Shown here: positions 42,692-50,956 of the stretch, piece after piece
How the letters are laid out: each line of letters starts with the position of its first letter
Numbering within the stretch: position 1 is the stretch's first letter
NCBI GenBank assembly: GCA_002347685.1
Contig: DDWS01000002.1
Coordinates: 1-64,000, forward strand
From: Syntrophaceae bacterium UBA2280
GTDB lineage: Bacteria; Desulfobacterota; Syntrophia; Syntrophales; Smithellaceae
Reading direction: 5' to 3'
DNA: 64,000 nucleotides
Notes under the pieces: model-generated
Database searches by the model: none
What the model was told of the DNA's origin: nothing
Seen by the model: only the letters and a program-made list of their open reading frames with translations
Translations under genes and position numbers: made by a program

Positions 42692-42833
42692 GAGACTGTG
42701 TCGCCATTGCAATAATTGTCATTCCGAATCCCGCGAAGGCGGGATGAGGAATCTTTAAGGCGTTGGATTTATTAAAGACAAGATTTCTCGCTTCGCTTCG
42801 AAATGACATGAAAATGAATTATGACACAGTCTC
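42692..42833. mobile_element. MITE-like element with 11-bp terminal inverted repeats
   Basis: GAGACTGTGTC (42692-42702) and GACACAGTCTC (42823-42833) bound a 142-bp non-coding unit. Inside, GTCATTCCGAATCCCGCGAA and its partner TTCGCTTCGAAATGACA form the imperfect palindrome widely seen as dispersed intergenic repeats in many bacterial phyla. There is no open reading frame. The flanks show no clear target-site duplication. Confidence 0.6.
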
Positions 42834-43165
42834 TTGATCGGGAATGAATCACAGGATCGATTGCCTGGACCCCCCTTATTTCTGCCTGAAACCCGTTCTT
42901 AATATCCCTCAGCATCTTGAGGTTCCACCAAATACTGAGGCCGATTCAGTTCATTTACGCTTCGCATCCACTTCTATCTTTCACCTAACTACATATTATT
43001 AAATATGAATGACGCATTCTGTGATTATTCCGATGATTGGCAGGCTCCTTGCTCTTTCATGGTCTGTGATTGATTGAGGAAATCTTATTTTATTGATCCG
43101 CTTGCTCCGGCGAAAGCGTGGAGGAGGCAACCGGGTCGAAATATTTAACTGCAAAGGAAATGAAA
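42834..43165. other. Leader region of the DUF932 gene
   Basis: The segment between the MITE-like element and the DUF932 gene holds no gene. It contains an imperfect CTCAGCATCTTGAGG repeat near 42908 and the sigma-54 promoter at 43037-43053, leaving a leader of roughly 100 bases. Confidence 0.45.
43037..43053 (+). promoter_or_regulatory. Sigma-54 (-24/-12) promoter
   Basis: TTGGCAGGCTCCTTGCT matches the TTGGCA-N6-TTGCT form with GG and GC exactly ten bases apart. It lies 113 bases upstream of the DUF932 start and about 385 bases after the stop of a sigma-54 activator on the same strand. The match is seen directly; which activator uses it is inference. Confidence 0.75.
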
Positions 43166-44263
43166 ATGGCCAGGCACATGGATTCGTCCGATACGGATTT
43201 CGATGCGAAATTTCTCGGATGGCAGAAGAAACATTCTGGAGAGATTTTCCCTGTGTTCAATATCACCATGGCCGGCCATCCATTGTGCTATTCAACCGTT
43301 TCGGAGACAACGCTACGCAAACTGAATCTGCGGATTCCGCAAACGAGATCCCCCTATCCTGACACGGCGCAGGCGCCTTGGAGCGATTTGGGCGTGGATC
43401 TGAAGCATCCCCGGACAGCTCATGAAGCTATCCGGATGGCCGGACTGGATTATCCGGTGGTAAAGTACCCGATTAGTCTGCACGCAGGGCCCAATCCGGA
43501 AATGTTCGCGACCATGCGAACGGATACCTGTGAAGTTCTGGGTTTTGTCCATGCCGATTACGAACCCATACAAAATACCGACGCTTTCACATTTTTCGAT
43601 ACTCTGGTTGCCGGGTCTGAGGCGACTTACGAAATCGCCGGCCTGCTGGGCAGGGGAGAACGGGTCTGGCTTCTGGCAAGACTCACCGGTGATATTAATG
43701 TCCACGGCAATGACATTGTGAATAAATATCTGCTGCTCATCAACAGTCATGACGGCAGCGCACATGTCCGGGTCAAGGTAATGCCCATCCGGGTTGTCTG
43801 CAATAATACACTGACGTCTGCCCTGCAGGGCATGGGTGATATTATCGTCGGCGGGGCGCCTTCCACCCGGATGAATCCCGAACAGGCGCTCACCATTCTG
43901 ACCATGTCCAATTCCCTGTACGAACAGCTCGACTGCGTGTTCAACGCCATGGCGGCAAAGTCGATTACAGACAAACAACTACAGGAGTATGTGCGCGTTT
44001 TGGTTCCGGATAAAGAAGGGGATACGGATACGGCGAGGACCGCGGTCATCCGAAACCATGTGCTTCATTTGCATGAAGCAGGACGGGGTGTAAATCTGGC
44101 GCGCGGCACGGTTTGGGGGGCTTTCAACAGCGTGGCCGAATATACGGATCACATGATGGTCGAAGAAGATTCGAGTACAAGATTAAATTCCGTCTGGTTT
44201 GGACGCGGCGAGCATTTAAAGGTGAAGGCGTTTCGCTTAGCCCAGCGGCTGATGCAGGCATGA
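43166..44263 (+). CDS. DUF932 (TIGR03299-like) protein
   Basis: The start is set at the ATG 43166, six bases after AAAGGAA, giving 365 residues. The protein resembles DUF932 'phage/plasmid-like' proteins: VLGFVHADYEPIQNTDAFTFFDTLV, GERVWLLARL, a NKYLLLINSHDGS segment, VRVVCNNTLTSAL-like text (RVVCNNTLTSALQG) and RGTVWGAFNSVAEYTDH near the end. These motifs define the family, whose function is unknown. It lies behind a sigma-54 promoter and its stop overlaps an ATG of the radical SAM gene. No other phage or plasmid genes are nearby. Confidence 0.85.
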   Translation: MARHMDSSDTDFDAKFLGWQKKHSGEIFPVFNITMAGHPLCYSTVSETTLRKLNLRIPQTRSPYPDTAQAPWSDLGVDLKHPRTAHEAIRMAGLDYPVVKYPISLHAGPNPEMFATMRTDTCEVLGFVHADYEPIQNTDAFTFFDTLVAGSEATYEIAGLLGRGERVWLLARLTGDINVHGNDIVNKYLLLINSHDGSAHVRVKVMPIRVVCNNTLTSALQGMGDIIVGGAPSTRMNPEQALTILTMSNSLYEQLDCVFNAMAAKSITDKQLQEYVRVLVPDKEGDTDTARTAVIRNHVLHLHEAGRGVNLARGTVWGAFNSVAEYTDHMMVEEDSSTRLNSVWFGRGEHLKVKAFRLAQRLMQA

Positions 44264-44298
44264 ATACTTCAGCAACATCACGGAAGGGTGGTTTCATC

Positions 44299-45999
44299 AT
44301 GAGAAAAGATTTGACGGTCATCGGGATTATTCCTCAATATCCAAGTCATTCTCAAAACAATATCTACGCGAAAATCAGAATGCCTGCGGTGGGCATTCTG
44401 GCTGTCATGAGCCAGATTTCACATCATCCCCGGTGTAAGGATGTCTATGCTATCGACGAAAACAATTACGGCGGACCACTCACAGATCAGGGCTTGCCGG
44501 ATCACTTCGTTTTGCAGACCGGCAAGCCCGCGAACCTGGCTCTTTTCTACGGGGGGATGAGTAATTCAATCCCCCGAATGTTTTCACTGGCACGCCAATA
44601 TCAGGGTTTCGGCGCCATTACGATTGCCGGAGGCAGTCATGTTGACGCCCTGCCGCAAGAAGCGCTTCATTCCGGCATTGATATAGTGGTTCACGGTGAA
44701 GGGGAAGAGACGATTTTAGAACTGCTGGCTGTGCTGGCGGCTGACAAAAACGGTGTTCCACAAAACCGGACCGCGCTGGCCTCGGTTTCGGGGATCAGCT
44801 TTCTTGATGAAACGGGCGCCCATGTCTTTACCGGCAGGCGTGAACCGATTTGCGACCTGAATACCTTGGCCGATACCGACCTGACCCTGATTAAATACAT
44901 GAAGAAAAGATGGAGCGCCATCCCCATCAACCGGGGTCGCGGCTGCAATTTTAACTGCGAATTCTGCGTCGTCAATAAACAATACGGACGCTATAAATCC
45001 GCTTCGGTGGAGACGGCTTTGCGGCAGATGATCCGATATGCCGATCTGGGGTACAGGGATTTCTTCTTTACCGACGACAATTTCGCTCAAAGACCCCAGG
45101 AGGCCATCGCGCTTTGCGACGCGATCAGCGATTATAAAAGAAAATTCCGAAAAAAGATCGATATCGTTGTCCAGGTGCGCACGGAAGCGGCGGAAAACGA
45201 CGCATTGATCGAGGCCATGCGCAGGGCCGGTGTGACCACGCTGGCTATCGGTTACGAAAGTCCGGTGAGCGAAGAATTGCAGGCGATGCGGAAAGGTGTG
45301 ACGGTGGAAAAGCTGATTGCACGTTCTAAAAAACTGTCCGGCTACTTTTACCTGCACGGTATGTTCATTTTTGGCTATCCGGCAAGAAGACAGGCGGGGG
45401 AAGACTTTCGCATCACGATCAAGCAGTGGGCTCAATCCTTCAAGACGTTTGTTGAAAAAGCAAGGATAGACACGATTCAACTGCTCAATGCCGTGCCACT
45501 GCCCGGATCCGATCTGAGATCGAGACTGGAGCACGAAGGGCGAATCCTCCCCTTGTCGATGGTGGGATGGGATAGGTATGACGGCCTGTTTCTCTGTTAC
45601 GATCCGAGGCCGGACGGATTCGATCCGGATGATCTTCAGAATATGCCAAAAACGCTGATGAAAAAGAAATACCTCGGAGGATTCTTGAGCCGGAAATTAA
45701 ACTACGGCAATTGGCTGAATTGGGTGTACCTGGCCACCATCGGCTTTCCCATTCAGTTTATCGGATTTTATTCCCGGCGGTTTGTGCAACATGTGGCAGA
45801 AAGATTAAAGGCGGGAAAGACCGAGCGCCGGCATACTCCGGTGCATACCCTTTTTACCGTGCCGCTTGCCAATGCCTGGGGAGATATCAAGCGCAGATGG
45901 AGAAATCTGTTTGTCAAGACCTATGCGGGCGCCATCACGAAGCGGTGGTTCAAAGAATACCAACATAGCGGATATATCAACACGCTGCGGCAACTGTAA
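44299..45999 (+). CDS. B12-binding-type radical SAM protein
   Basis: I start at the ATG 44299 behind GGAAGGGTGG; an ATG at 44260 overlapping the DUF932 stop is the alternative. The 566-residue protein has an N-terminal cobalamin-binding-like domain (about 10-150, with GGSHVDALPQEAL and VHGEGEE). The radical SAM cluster motif follows (C216, C220, C223 in GCNFNCEFC), then TDDNF and a C-terminal extension of about 100 residues with a membrane-like hydrophobic patch. Enzymes of this class (methyltransferases, cyclases, hopanoid and lipid modifiers) act on unreactive carbons. Pairing with DUF932 under one sigma-54 promoter is unusual. Confidence 0.88.
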   Translation: MRKDLTVIGIIPQYPSHSQNNIYAKIRMPAVGILAVMSQISHHPRCKDVYAIDENNYGGPLTDQGLPDHFVLQTGKPANLALFYGGMSNSIPRMFSLARQYQGFGAITIAGGSHVDALPQEALHSGIDIVVHGEGEETILELLAVLAADKNGVPQNRTALASVSGISFLDETGAHVFTGRREPICDLNTLADTDLTLIKYMKKRWSAIPINRGRGCNFNCEFCVVNKQYGRYKSASVETALRQMIRYADLGYRDFFFTDDNFAQRPQEAIALCDAISDYKRKFRKKIDIVVQVRTEAAENDALIEAMRRAGVTTLAIGYESPVSEELQAMRKGVTVEKLIARSKKLSGYFYLHGMFIFGYPARRQAGEDFRITIKQWAQSFKTFVEKARIDTIQLLNAVPLPGSDLRSRLEHEGRILPLSMVGWDRYDGLFLCYDPRPDGFDPDDLQNMPKTLMKKKYLGGFLSRKLNYGNWLNWVYLATIGFPIQFIGFYSRRFVQHVAERLKAGKTERRHTPVHTLFTVPLANAWGDIKRRWRNLFVKTYAGAITKRWFKEYQHSGYINTLRQL

Positions 46000-46074
46000 G
46001 GAAGGAAGCCCGGGGATGGCTTGATGCCGTAAGCACCGCATGCGTATAACACTTATTTGACAAGGGAGGATACA

Positions 46075-46254
46075 ATGAAAAGGATCTTGCTGTTGTTCGT
46101 AGGATTGGTGATGCTTTCGGTGTCTGTCGGCGGGTGCTTCGTGCCGTGGGACAGAGGCGGTAGAGGAAAAGGACCTGACAGAGGCGGCCATTATGAAAAA
46201 GGCGGCCATCACGACAGAGGCCCGGGCCAAGACAGAGGTCCCGGACGGCCCTAG
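46075..46254 (+). CDS. Small Gly/Arg/His/Asp-rich lipoprotein
   Basis: The start is the ATG 46075 behind GGGAGGA. The 59-residue product has a lipoprotein signal ending in SVGGC (Cys21) and a mature part made of repeated RGG, KGGHHDRG and GPGQDRG units. It has no recognised family. The histidine and glycine content could bind metal, but that is a guess. It heads a run of small envelope genes. Confidence 0.65.
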   Translation: MKRILLLFVGLVMLSVSVGGCFVPWDRGGRGKGPDRGGHYEKGGHHDRGPGQDRGPGRP

Positions 46255-46327
46255 AGAAGCGGGTCGCACGCACCGGACGCCCTCGGGGTATCATGCCGGA
46301 TCGCGACGGGATAAGTGAGGCGGTACA

Positions 46328-46864
46328 ATGAATAAGTTGATGGTTGGAAAAGTGTTTCTGGCATTGTTCTTTACGATGCCCGCCTCCGCGGTGGCGGGAG
46401 TCGATGCAGATGTCCACATTGCCCTGCCGCCTGTTGTATTTGCCACACCGCCCATGCTGGTTGTGCTGCCTGAAACCAATGCCTATGTTGTTCCGGACGC
46501 GGATGTTGACATTTTCTTCTTCGACGGCCGGTGGTGGCGACCGTGGGAAGGCAGATGGTATCGTTCAAAGCACTATGGTTCAGGCTGGCGATACACCCGC
46601 GATGCCCCGTCATTTTATCGGCGAATACCGTCCGGCTGGAGAAACGACTATCGGGATCAGCGCTGGAAAGGGAATCCCTGGGATCATCAGAAAATCCCAC
46701 ACGATGAAGTCCGGAAAAACTGGCGTACCTGGGAGACGAACCGGCACTGGGCAAAGAAGAATAACTGGGGTGTCCTAAATGAGATCAAACAAACGGTTCA
46801 ACAACACCGTTTGGGTACGCGGGTTCATGCCAATACGCCAACAGGAAAATTTCAACCGCGTTAG
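46328..46864 (+). CDS. Secreted aromatic-rich protein with WxxGxW-like motif
   Basis: The 178-residue protein has a cleavable signal peptide (about 1-24), a hydrophobic proline-rich segment, and a tryptophan/tyrosine-rich core (FFDGRWWRPWEGRWYRSKHY, then GSGW). This resembles the WxxGxW/YXWGXW small exported proteins that often sit in stress or biofilm clusters. The C-terminal third is basic. It lies 74 bases after the small lipoprotein gene and 21 bases before the next gene. The specific function is unknown. Confidence 0.6.
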   Translation: MNKLMVGKVFLALFFTMPASAVAGVDADVHIALPPVVFATPPMLVVLPETNAYVVPDADVDIFFFDGRWWRPWEGRWYRSKHYGSGWRYTRDAPSFYRRIPSGWRNDYRDQRWKGNPWDHQKIPHDEVRKNWRTWETNRHWAKKNNWGVLNEIKQTVQQHRLGTRVHANTPTGKFQPR

Positions 46865-46884
46865 TAAAAAAAGGAGGGAGGCAA

Positions 46885-47322
46885 ATGATGAAACGAACCG
46901 ATGATCGTATTGCTGTTCCGGTGTCGCATATTATAGGTGTCGTCGCGATTCTGGTCATTGTCTTAATCGCTACAGTCATCTTTTCTTTTGCAACTTCGGA
47001 CAAAAAGATAACGCCGGCTGCCGTTGAAATTCAAGCGGTCGAACCCGGTGAAAGCCAGGATAAACAATGGAAACGCCTGGCCCTGGTGATGATGGAAAAT
47101 TCAAGGGAGATGGCCGCTCTCACCAGAACCCTGTCTGAAAGAGGCCACACGATGAACGCTGTCGAACATATGAAATATCAAAGCCGGATTGTTGAGGCCC
47201 ATCTGGCGCAGCTAAGAGAGGTTGCCCCGCGTTTCGAGACGCTTTATGCCGCCATGTCTGTAAGCGAAAAGACGAGGCTGGACAGGCTGTTCCAAACCGG
47301 CAAATGGAACCTGCCGGAGTAA
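46885..47322 (+). CDS. Membrane-anchored helical protein, unknown
   Basis: The 145-residue protein has one N-terminal membrane helix (about 11-36) and a periplasmic, mostly helical domain with methionines and arginines (ALVMMENSREMAALTRTLSE, then MNAVEHMKYQ). The layout is reminiscent of Spy/CpxP- or heavy-metal-sensor-like helical hairpins, but no LTxxQ motif is present, so I do not assign a family. AAGGAGGGAGG precedes the ATG. It is likely co-transcribed with the genes on both sides. Confidence 0.55.
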   Translation: MMKRTDDRIAVPVSHIIGVVAILVIVLIATVIFSFATSDKKITPAAVEIQAVEPGESQDKQWKRLALVMMENSREMAALTRTLSERGHTMNAVEHMKYQSRIVEAHLAQLREVAPRFETLYAAMSVSEKTRLDRLFQTGKWNLPE

Positions 47323-47389
47323 GTACCGGTATGGCTCCAAAGAAATAATAAAAAAGAACTAAAATTTAAAGAAGGAGAATAGAATATCC

Positions 47390-47989
47390 ATGAAATCCGA
47401 AGACAAAACAAAAAAGGAACTGATCGATGAACTGGAAACCACGCGCGAGCGAATTTCCGAACTGGAGGCGTATGAAAAAAATGCCAGGCGGGCTTTACAG
47501 AATTTCAGCCTGAGAAGCGCGCCCTCTTTTCCCCATCCGGCGCCAATGCAGGAGGGGATTGCGATTGTATTCGACCGCAAGCTGGAATTCATCAATGACG
47601 TTTTTGCTGAATTGTTTGGCGTGTCGCCTGAAGAGGCCTGCAGCCCGGGTTTCGACCCCATGAGCCTCATCGCGCCTCAAAGCCGCCGCTTGATCCGGAA
47701 AAATTATCTCGAAGGGTGTCGTGGCGCCTATCGCTCCAAGCAGATCAATTATACCGGTTTGAGCAAGGACGGCAGCACAATTGAATGCGAATCCTTTCTT
47801 CTGTTTATTCCCTATAAATGGGGCGTCGCTGTTCAATGCACGCTCAAGAGTGTTTCTGTGAGCCAGCGCGTCGACGAGGCGTTGCGGCGGCATTACAGTG
47901 AATTGCCGGGTTCCCTGTTGTATGAGGAGCCAGACGCCTTGTTGCATAAGGCCTTCGGATCCGAAGTGTTTAAAAAACAAATGTACTAG
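47390..47989 (+). CDS. Single PAS-domain protein
   Basis: The 199-residue protein begins with a coiled coil (DKTKKELIDELETTRERISELEAYEK) like those preceding PAS domains in signalling kinases. One PAS domain follows (about 50-160: EGIAIVFDRKLEFINDVFAELFG through the GLSKDGSTIECESF strands). There is no output domain, so it may act as a free sensor or inhibitor for another PAS protein such as the sigma-54 activators. AAGAAGGAG is well placed before the ATG. Confidence 0.75.
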   Translation: MKSEDKTKKELIDELETTRERISELEAYEKNARRALQNFSLRSAPSFPHPAPMQEGIAIVFDRKLEFINDVFAELFGVSPEEACSPGFDPMSLIAPQSRRLIRKNYLEGCRGAYRSKQINYTGLSKDGSTIECESFLLFIPYKWGVAVQCTLKSVSVSQRVDEALRRHYSELPGSLLYEEPDALLHKAFGSEVFKKQMY

Positions 47990-48055
47990 GGCAGGGGTAG
48001 AAATTAGAATCAATAAGACAAGTATCCGGGATTAAAAAAGTAAGGAGGTGAGGAC

Positions 48056-48289
48056 ATGTTGATACACGTTATTCGCAACGACAACCAGTACGATTACGTT
48101 CAGGATTTTACGTTGGACAATCTCATCGAAACCAAGGAGATTGCTAAATTCAAACGAGGCACAGGGTGGGTAACGATAGGGACCCATCCCGTCAGGGGAC
48201 GCAAGAGGGAGAGGACGATCAAGGAGAACGACAGGATATTGATCAATGATGAGATCTTCGTCCGTGAATACCGTCGGGCCAATATGTGA
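48056..48289 (+). CDS. GSU3473-family small protein
   Basis: The 77-residue protein (MLIHVIRNDNQYDYVQDFTL, then DNLIETKEIAKFKRGTGWVTIGTHPVRG) matches the small GSU3473-type proteins found in Geobacter and relatives, in which a variable start is followed by the GWVTIG-P-RG signature. The function is unknown. AAGGAGG precedes the ATG. It lies in the envelope/stress gene run. Confidence 0.8.
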   Translation: MLIHVIRNDNQYDYVQDFTLDNLIETKEIAKFKRGTGWVTIGTHPVRGRKRERTIKENDRILINDEIFVREYRRANM

Positions 48290-48395
48290 TTGCACCCGGT
48301 CGACGGGTTTCTGGCATCTTCCTCACAGATATGCACACAGCGTTTTGACGGTTTCGCCGGAATGCCTCCATGAAAATCGAGGGAAAGGAGGGTTT

Positions 48396-48617
48396 ATGAA
48401 CCCGAAAGTTATCATTGCAATCATTCTGATCGTTCTGGGAATCGCGGCGTTTGCCTATCAGGGCATCACGTACACGACCCGGGAAAAGGTCGTTGATGTC
48501 GGTCCCATCCAGTTGACGGCGGAGAAGACGAAAACGTTTCCGTTGCCGCCGGTTTTAGGGGCCATCGCGATCGCAGGCGGCATCGTGCTCCTGGTGGTAG
48601 GTCGCAGGCGCGCATAA
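48396..48617 (+). CDS. DUF3185-like two-helix membrane protein
   Basis: The start is the ATG 48396 behind GGAGGG. The 73-residue protein has two membrane helices (about 3-22 and 52-68) joined by a short loop TTREKVVDVGPIQLTAEKTK. This is the layout of DUF3185 proteins, often found next to csbD-like stress genes, as here. The function is unknown. Confidence 0.75.
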   Translation: MNPKVIIAIILIVLGIAAFAYQGITYTTREKVVDVGPIQLTAEKTKTFPLPPVLGAIAIAGGIVLLVVGRRRA

Positions 48618-48657
48618 GCAGTTTAACCAATTCATCGAAATCCTAAAGGGGGATCCC

Positions 48658-48837
48658 ATGAAGTCAAGCACAAAGGACAAGGCAAAAGGCCTGTTTCACC
48701 AGGTGAAAGGCAAGGTCAAGGAGACCGCCGGAGATTTGACCGACAATCCAAAACTGGAGGTTGAAGGTGCAGCTGAAAAGATGGCCGGCAAAGTTCAGGA
48801 AAATACCGGCAAGGTAAAAAAAGTTTGGGGAAGCTAA
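48658..48837 (+). CDS. CsbD-family stress protein
   Basis: The 59-residue lysine-rich protein reads KAKGLFHQVKGKVKETAGDL, then NPKLEVEGAAEKMAGKVQENTGKVKK, the CsbD/YjbJ pattern of small, abundant general-stress proteins. The start is ATG 48658 behind AAAGGGGG, and the stop is 48835-48837. It follows the DUF3185-like gene by 40 bases and is followed by a strong inverted repeat. Confidence 0.92.
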   Translation: MKSSTKDKAKGLFHQVKGKVKETAGDLTDNPKLEVEGAAEKMAGKVQENTGKVKKVWGS

Positions 48838-48848
48838 ATAGTCATGGT

Positions 48849-48896
48849 GTATCATGCGGCTGTGTGCCGGAAGCAACGGTCGCCGTTGCATGATAC
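48849..48896. terminator. Nested inverted repeat after csbD (possible terminator)
   Basis: GTATCATGC (48849-48857) pairs with GCATGATAC (48888-48896). Inside, CAACGG (48874-48879) pairs with CCGTTG (48883-48888). The structure ends the CsbD transcript region but has no T-run, so it could instead stabilise the mRNA end or bind a protein. Confidence 0.45.
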
Positions 48897-48935
48897 GCCA
48901 GACCCATGTCTCCGGACGAAAAAGGAAAAAATACG

Positions 48936-50093
48936 ATGAATCTTTTTAAAGAGGCTGTAGAAGAAAACAGATCAACGGTTTTGGGAAGTTTCCGGAAACC
49001 GACGGCATGTTCTCATGACAGCGATCAGGCTTTCTATGATGAAATCCATTTTCGTCACATGTTGCGGGTCGAAAGAATGCGCACCGAGCGCTCTAAAAAA
49101 CCATTTATCCTTCTGCTGCTGAATGTTTCCAGACTCATGGTTGAGCTGCACCCGCAAGAAGTCCTGTCGCGTATTCAGAATGCCATGGCTCCGTCCCTGC
49201 GGGAGATCGATATCCGGGGCTGGTATCACGATGCCCGCATCATCGGGGTCCTGTTTACGGAGGTCTTTACGGAAGAAGAATCGTTTGCTGATTTCATCAT
49301 TCATAAAATCTATGACCGATTTTGTGAAAATCTTGAACCGCACTGGATCAATAAGATTGAAATGTCATGCCACCGCTTCCCGGAAGAAAGTGGCGAAGTA
49401 CTGGATGATGAGACATTCAACATTCATCTTTATCCGGACATGACGGTAAACACCGCAAACCGTAAAATTGCTCTGGGCCTGAAAAAAGTCATGGATATTC
49501 TCGGCAGCGGGCTTGCCGTCATTTTGTTCTCCCCGCTGTTCCTGATGATCGCCGCCGCCATCAAAGCCACATCTCCCGGACCCGTATTCTACAGACAGGA
49601 AAGAGTCGGCCGCAACGGAAAAACATTCGCCATGCTCAAGTTCCGGTCGATGACGAAGGACTGTGATCCGTCCCGGCATCAGGATTACGTCAGAAAATTC
49701 ATCTGTGAGCAGAACAATGCCGCCGTGGAACCCGGTGTGTTTAAATTAACCAACGATTCGCGCATCACACCCATCGGTCATTTCCTGCGCAAGACAAGCC
49801 TCGATGAACTTCCGCAGTTCATCAATGTATTAAAAGGTGAGATGTCCCTGGTCGGTCCCCGCCCGCCTCTCCCTTACGAATGCGAGCTCTATGATATCTG
49901 GCATCGCCGGCGTCTCCTGTCGTGCATGCCGGGCATCACAGGATTATGGCAGGTGCTGGGAAGAAGCCGGACCTGCTTCGATGACATGGTGCGTCTTGAC
50001 CTTCATTATATCCGCACGTGGAGTCTCGGGCTGGATATCCGGATTCTTTTGATGACGCCGAAGGCCGTCATCAAAGGCTCGGGTGCCTTGTGA
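48936..50093 (+). CDS. Bacterial sugar transferase (phosphoglycosyl transferase) with GGDEF-like N-terminus
   Basis: The start is the ATG 48936 behind AAAAAGGAA (385 residues). The C-terminal part (about 185-385) is a Pfam bacterial sugar transferase: a membrane helix, then FYRQERVGRNGKTFAMLKFRSMTKD, KTSLDELPQFINVLKGEMSLVGPRP and PGITGLWQV, which start exopolysaccharide repeats by moving a sugar phosphate to undecaprenyl phosphate. The first 180 residues resemble a degenerate GGDEF-type fold (FRHMLRVERMRTERSKKPFILLLLNVS) without the GGDEF signature. No other polysaccharide genes are adjacent. Confidence 0.88.
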   Translation: MNLFKEAVEENRSTVLGSFRKPTACSHDSDQAFYDEIHFRHMLRVERMRTERSKKPFILLLLNVSRLMVELHPQEVLSRIQNAMAPSLREIDIRGWYHDARIIGVLFTEVFTEEESFADFIIHKIYDRFCENLEPHWINKIEMSCHRFPEESGEVLDDETFNIHLYPDMTVNTANRKIALGLKKVMDILGSGLAVILFSPLFLMIAAAIKATSPGPVFYRQERVGRNGKTFAMLKFRSMTKDCDPSRHQDYVRKFICEQNNAAVEPGVFKLTNDSRITPIGHFLRKTSLDELPQFINVLKGEMSLVGPRPPLPYECELYDIWHRRRLLSCMPGITGLWQVLGRSRTCFDDMVRLDLHYIRTWSLGLDIRILLMTPKAVIKGSGAL

Positions 50094-50150
50094 AACCAGA
50101 TTCACACCGCACCCTGTCTGTTTAATGGATGACCAGGGGAGGATGGCACT

Positions 50151-50864
50151 ATGAACAAGGTTGATGAATTTTATAATTTATTTCATAATATCCCTTTTCT
50201 TTCGTGTATTTCAAAACCGGAACTCGAAGAGATCCAGCAGGCGATCATTGTAAAGAAATTCAGCAGAAACGAGATCATCGTCCTGGAAGAAGACCCGTCT
50301 GATTTCTTTTACATCATTGTATCCGGAAAGGTCCGAGTGACTCAGGTGAATGAATCGGGCAAGGAACTCCTGCTGGCCATCCACAAAAGGGGGAATTATT
50401 TCGGGGAAATGTCCATCATCGATGGTAAAACGGCGCCGGCCACAATTGTTGCCATGGAAAATACAAAGATCGGGTTTTTAACGAGAAGTGATTTCAACAA
50501 GTACATCATTAAAAATGAAAAATGCATGCAAAGTATTGTCTCGATGCTTTGTTCACGACTGCGCGATGCGTGGGACACTATGAAGCTTCACAGCTACGCC
50601 GATGCGGGTGACCGCTTAAAGGCCGCCTTGAATATGTTTTATATGAAATTCGGCATAGCGGATGAACGGGGGAAAATCATCTTCACCAAATTATCCCACA
50701 AGGATTTGGCCAATTATACCGCCATGTCCCGGGAAACGGCCAGCCGCATCATCAGCTCACTGATCAAATCGGATGAAATCGACATGATCGATCATAAATA
50801 CTTCCGTTTGAAGCCGGCTTTTTTCAATGACATGCCGTCAGTGGGACTTGAACAGCCCGGATAA
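50151..50864 (+). CDS. Crp/Fnr-family transcription regulator
   Basis: The 237-residue protein has a cyclic-nucleotide-binding-type sensor domain (about 15-130, with GNYFGEMSIIDGKTAPAT) and a C-terminal winged helix-turn-helix (about 170-230, recognition helix in YTAMSRETASRIISSL). There is no cysteine cluster of the Fnr iron-sulfur type, so it should sense a small molecule or heme. It lies between the sugar transferase and cti genes and may control the envelope-stress cluster. GGGGAGGA precedes the ATG. Confidence 0.92.
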   Translation: MNKVDEFYNLFHNIPFLSCISKPELEEIQQAIIVKKFSRNEIIVLEEDPSDFFYIIVSGKVRVTQVNESGKELLLAIHKRGNYFGEMSIIDGKTAPATIVAMENTKIGFLTRSDFNKYIIKNEKCMQSIVSMLCSRLRDAWDTMKLHSYADAGDRLKAALNMFYMKFGIADERGKIIFTKLSHKDLANYTAMSRETASRIISSLIKSDEIDMIDHKYFRLKPAFFNDMPSVGLEQPG

Positions 50865-50956
50865 CAGAGAGGGAAGCGCAGGGATCATCTCGTAGCTCGC
50901 GCTTCATGACCCCGCTTAAGGTTTTACCTGGATACGTGTTCAAGGAGAATTCCCTC

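Noticed and set aside
43166..44263. DUF932 gene as evidence of a prophage or integrated plasmid.
   Set aside because: No integrase, capsid, replication or partition genes nearby, and the gene is coupled to a chromosomal radical SAM gene.
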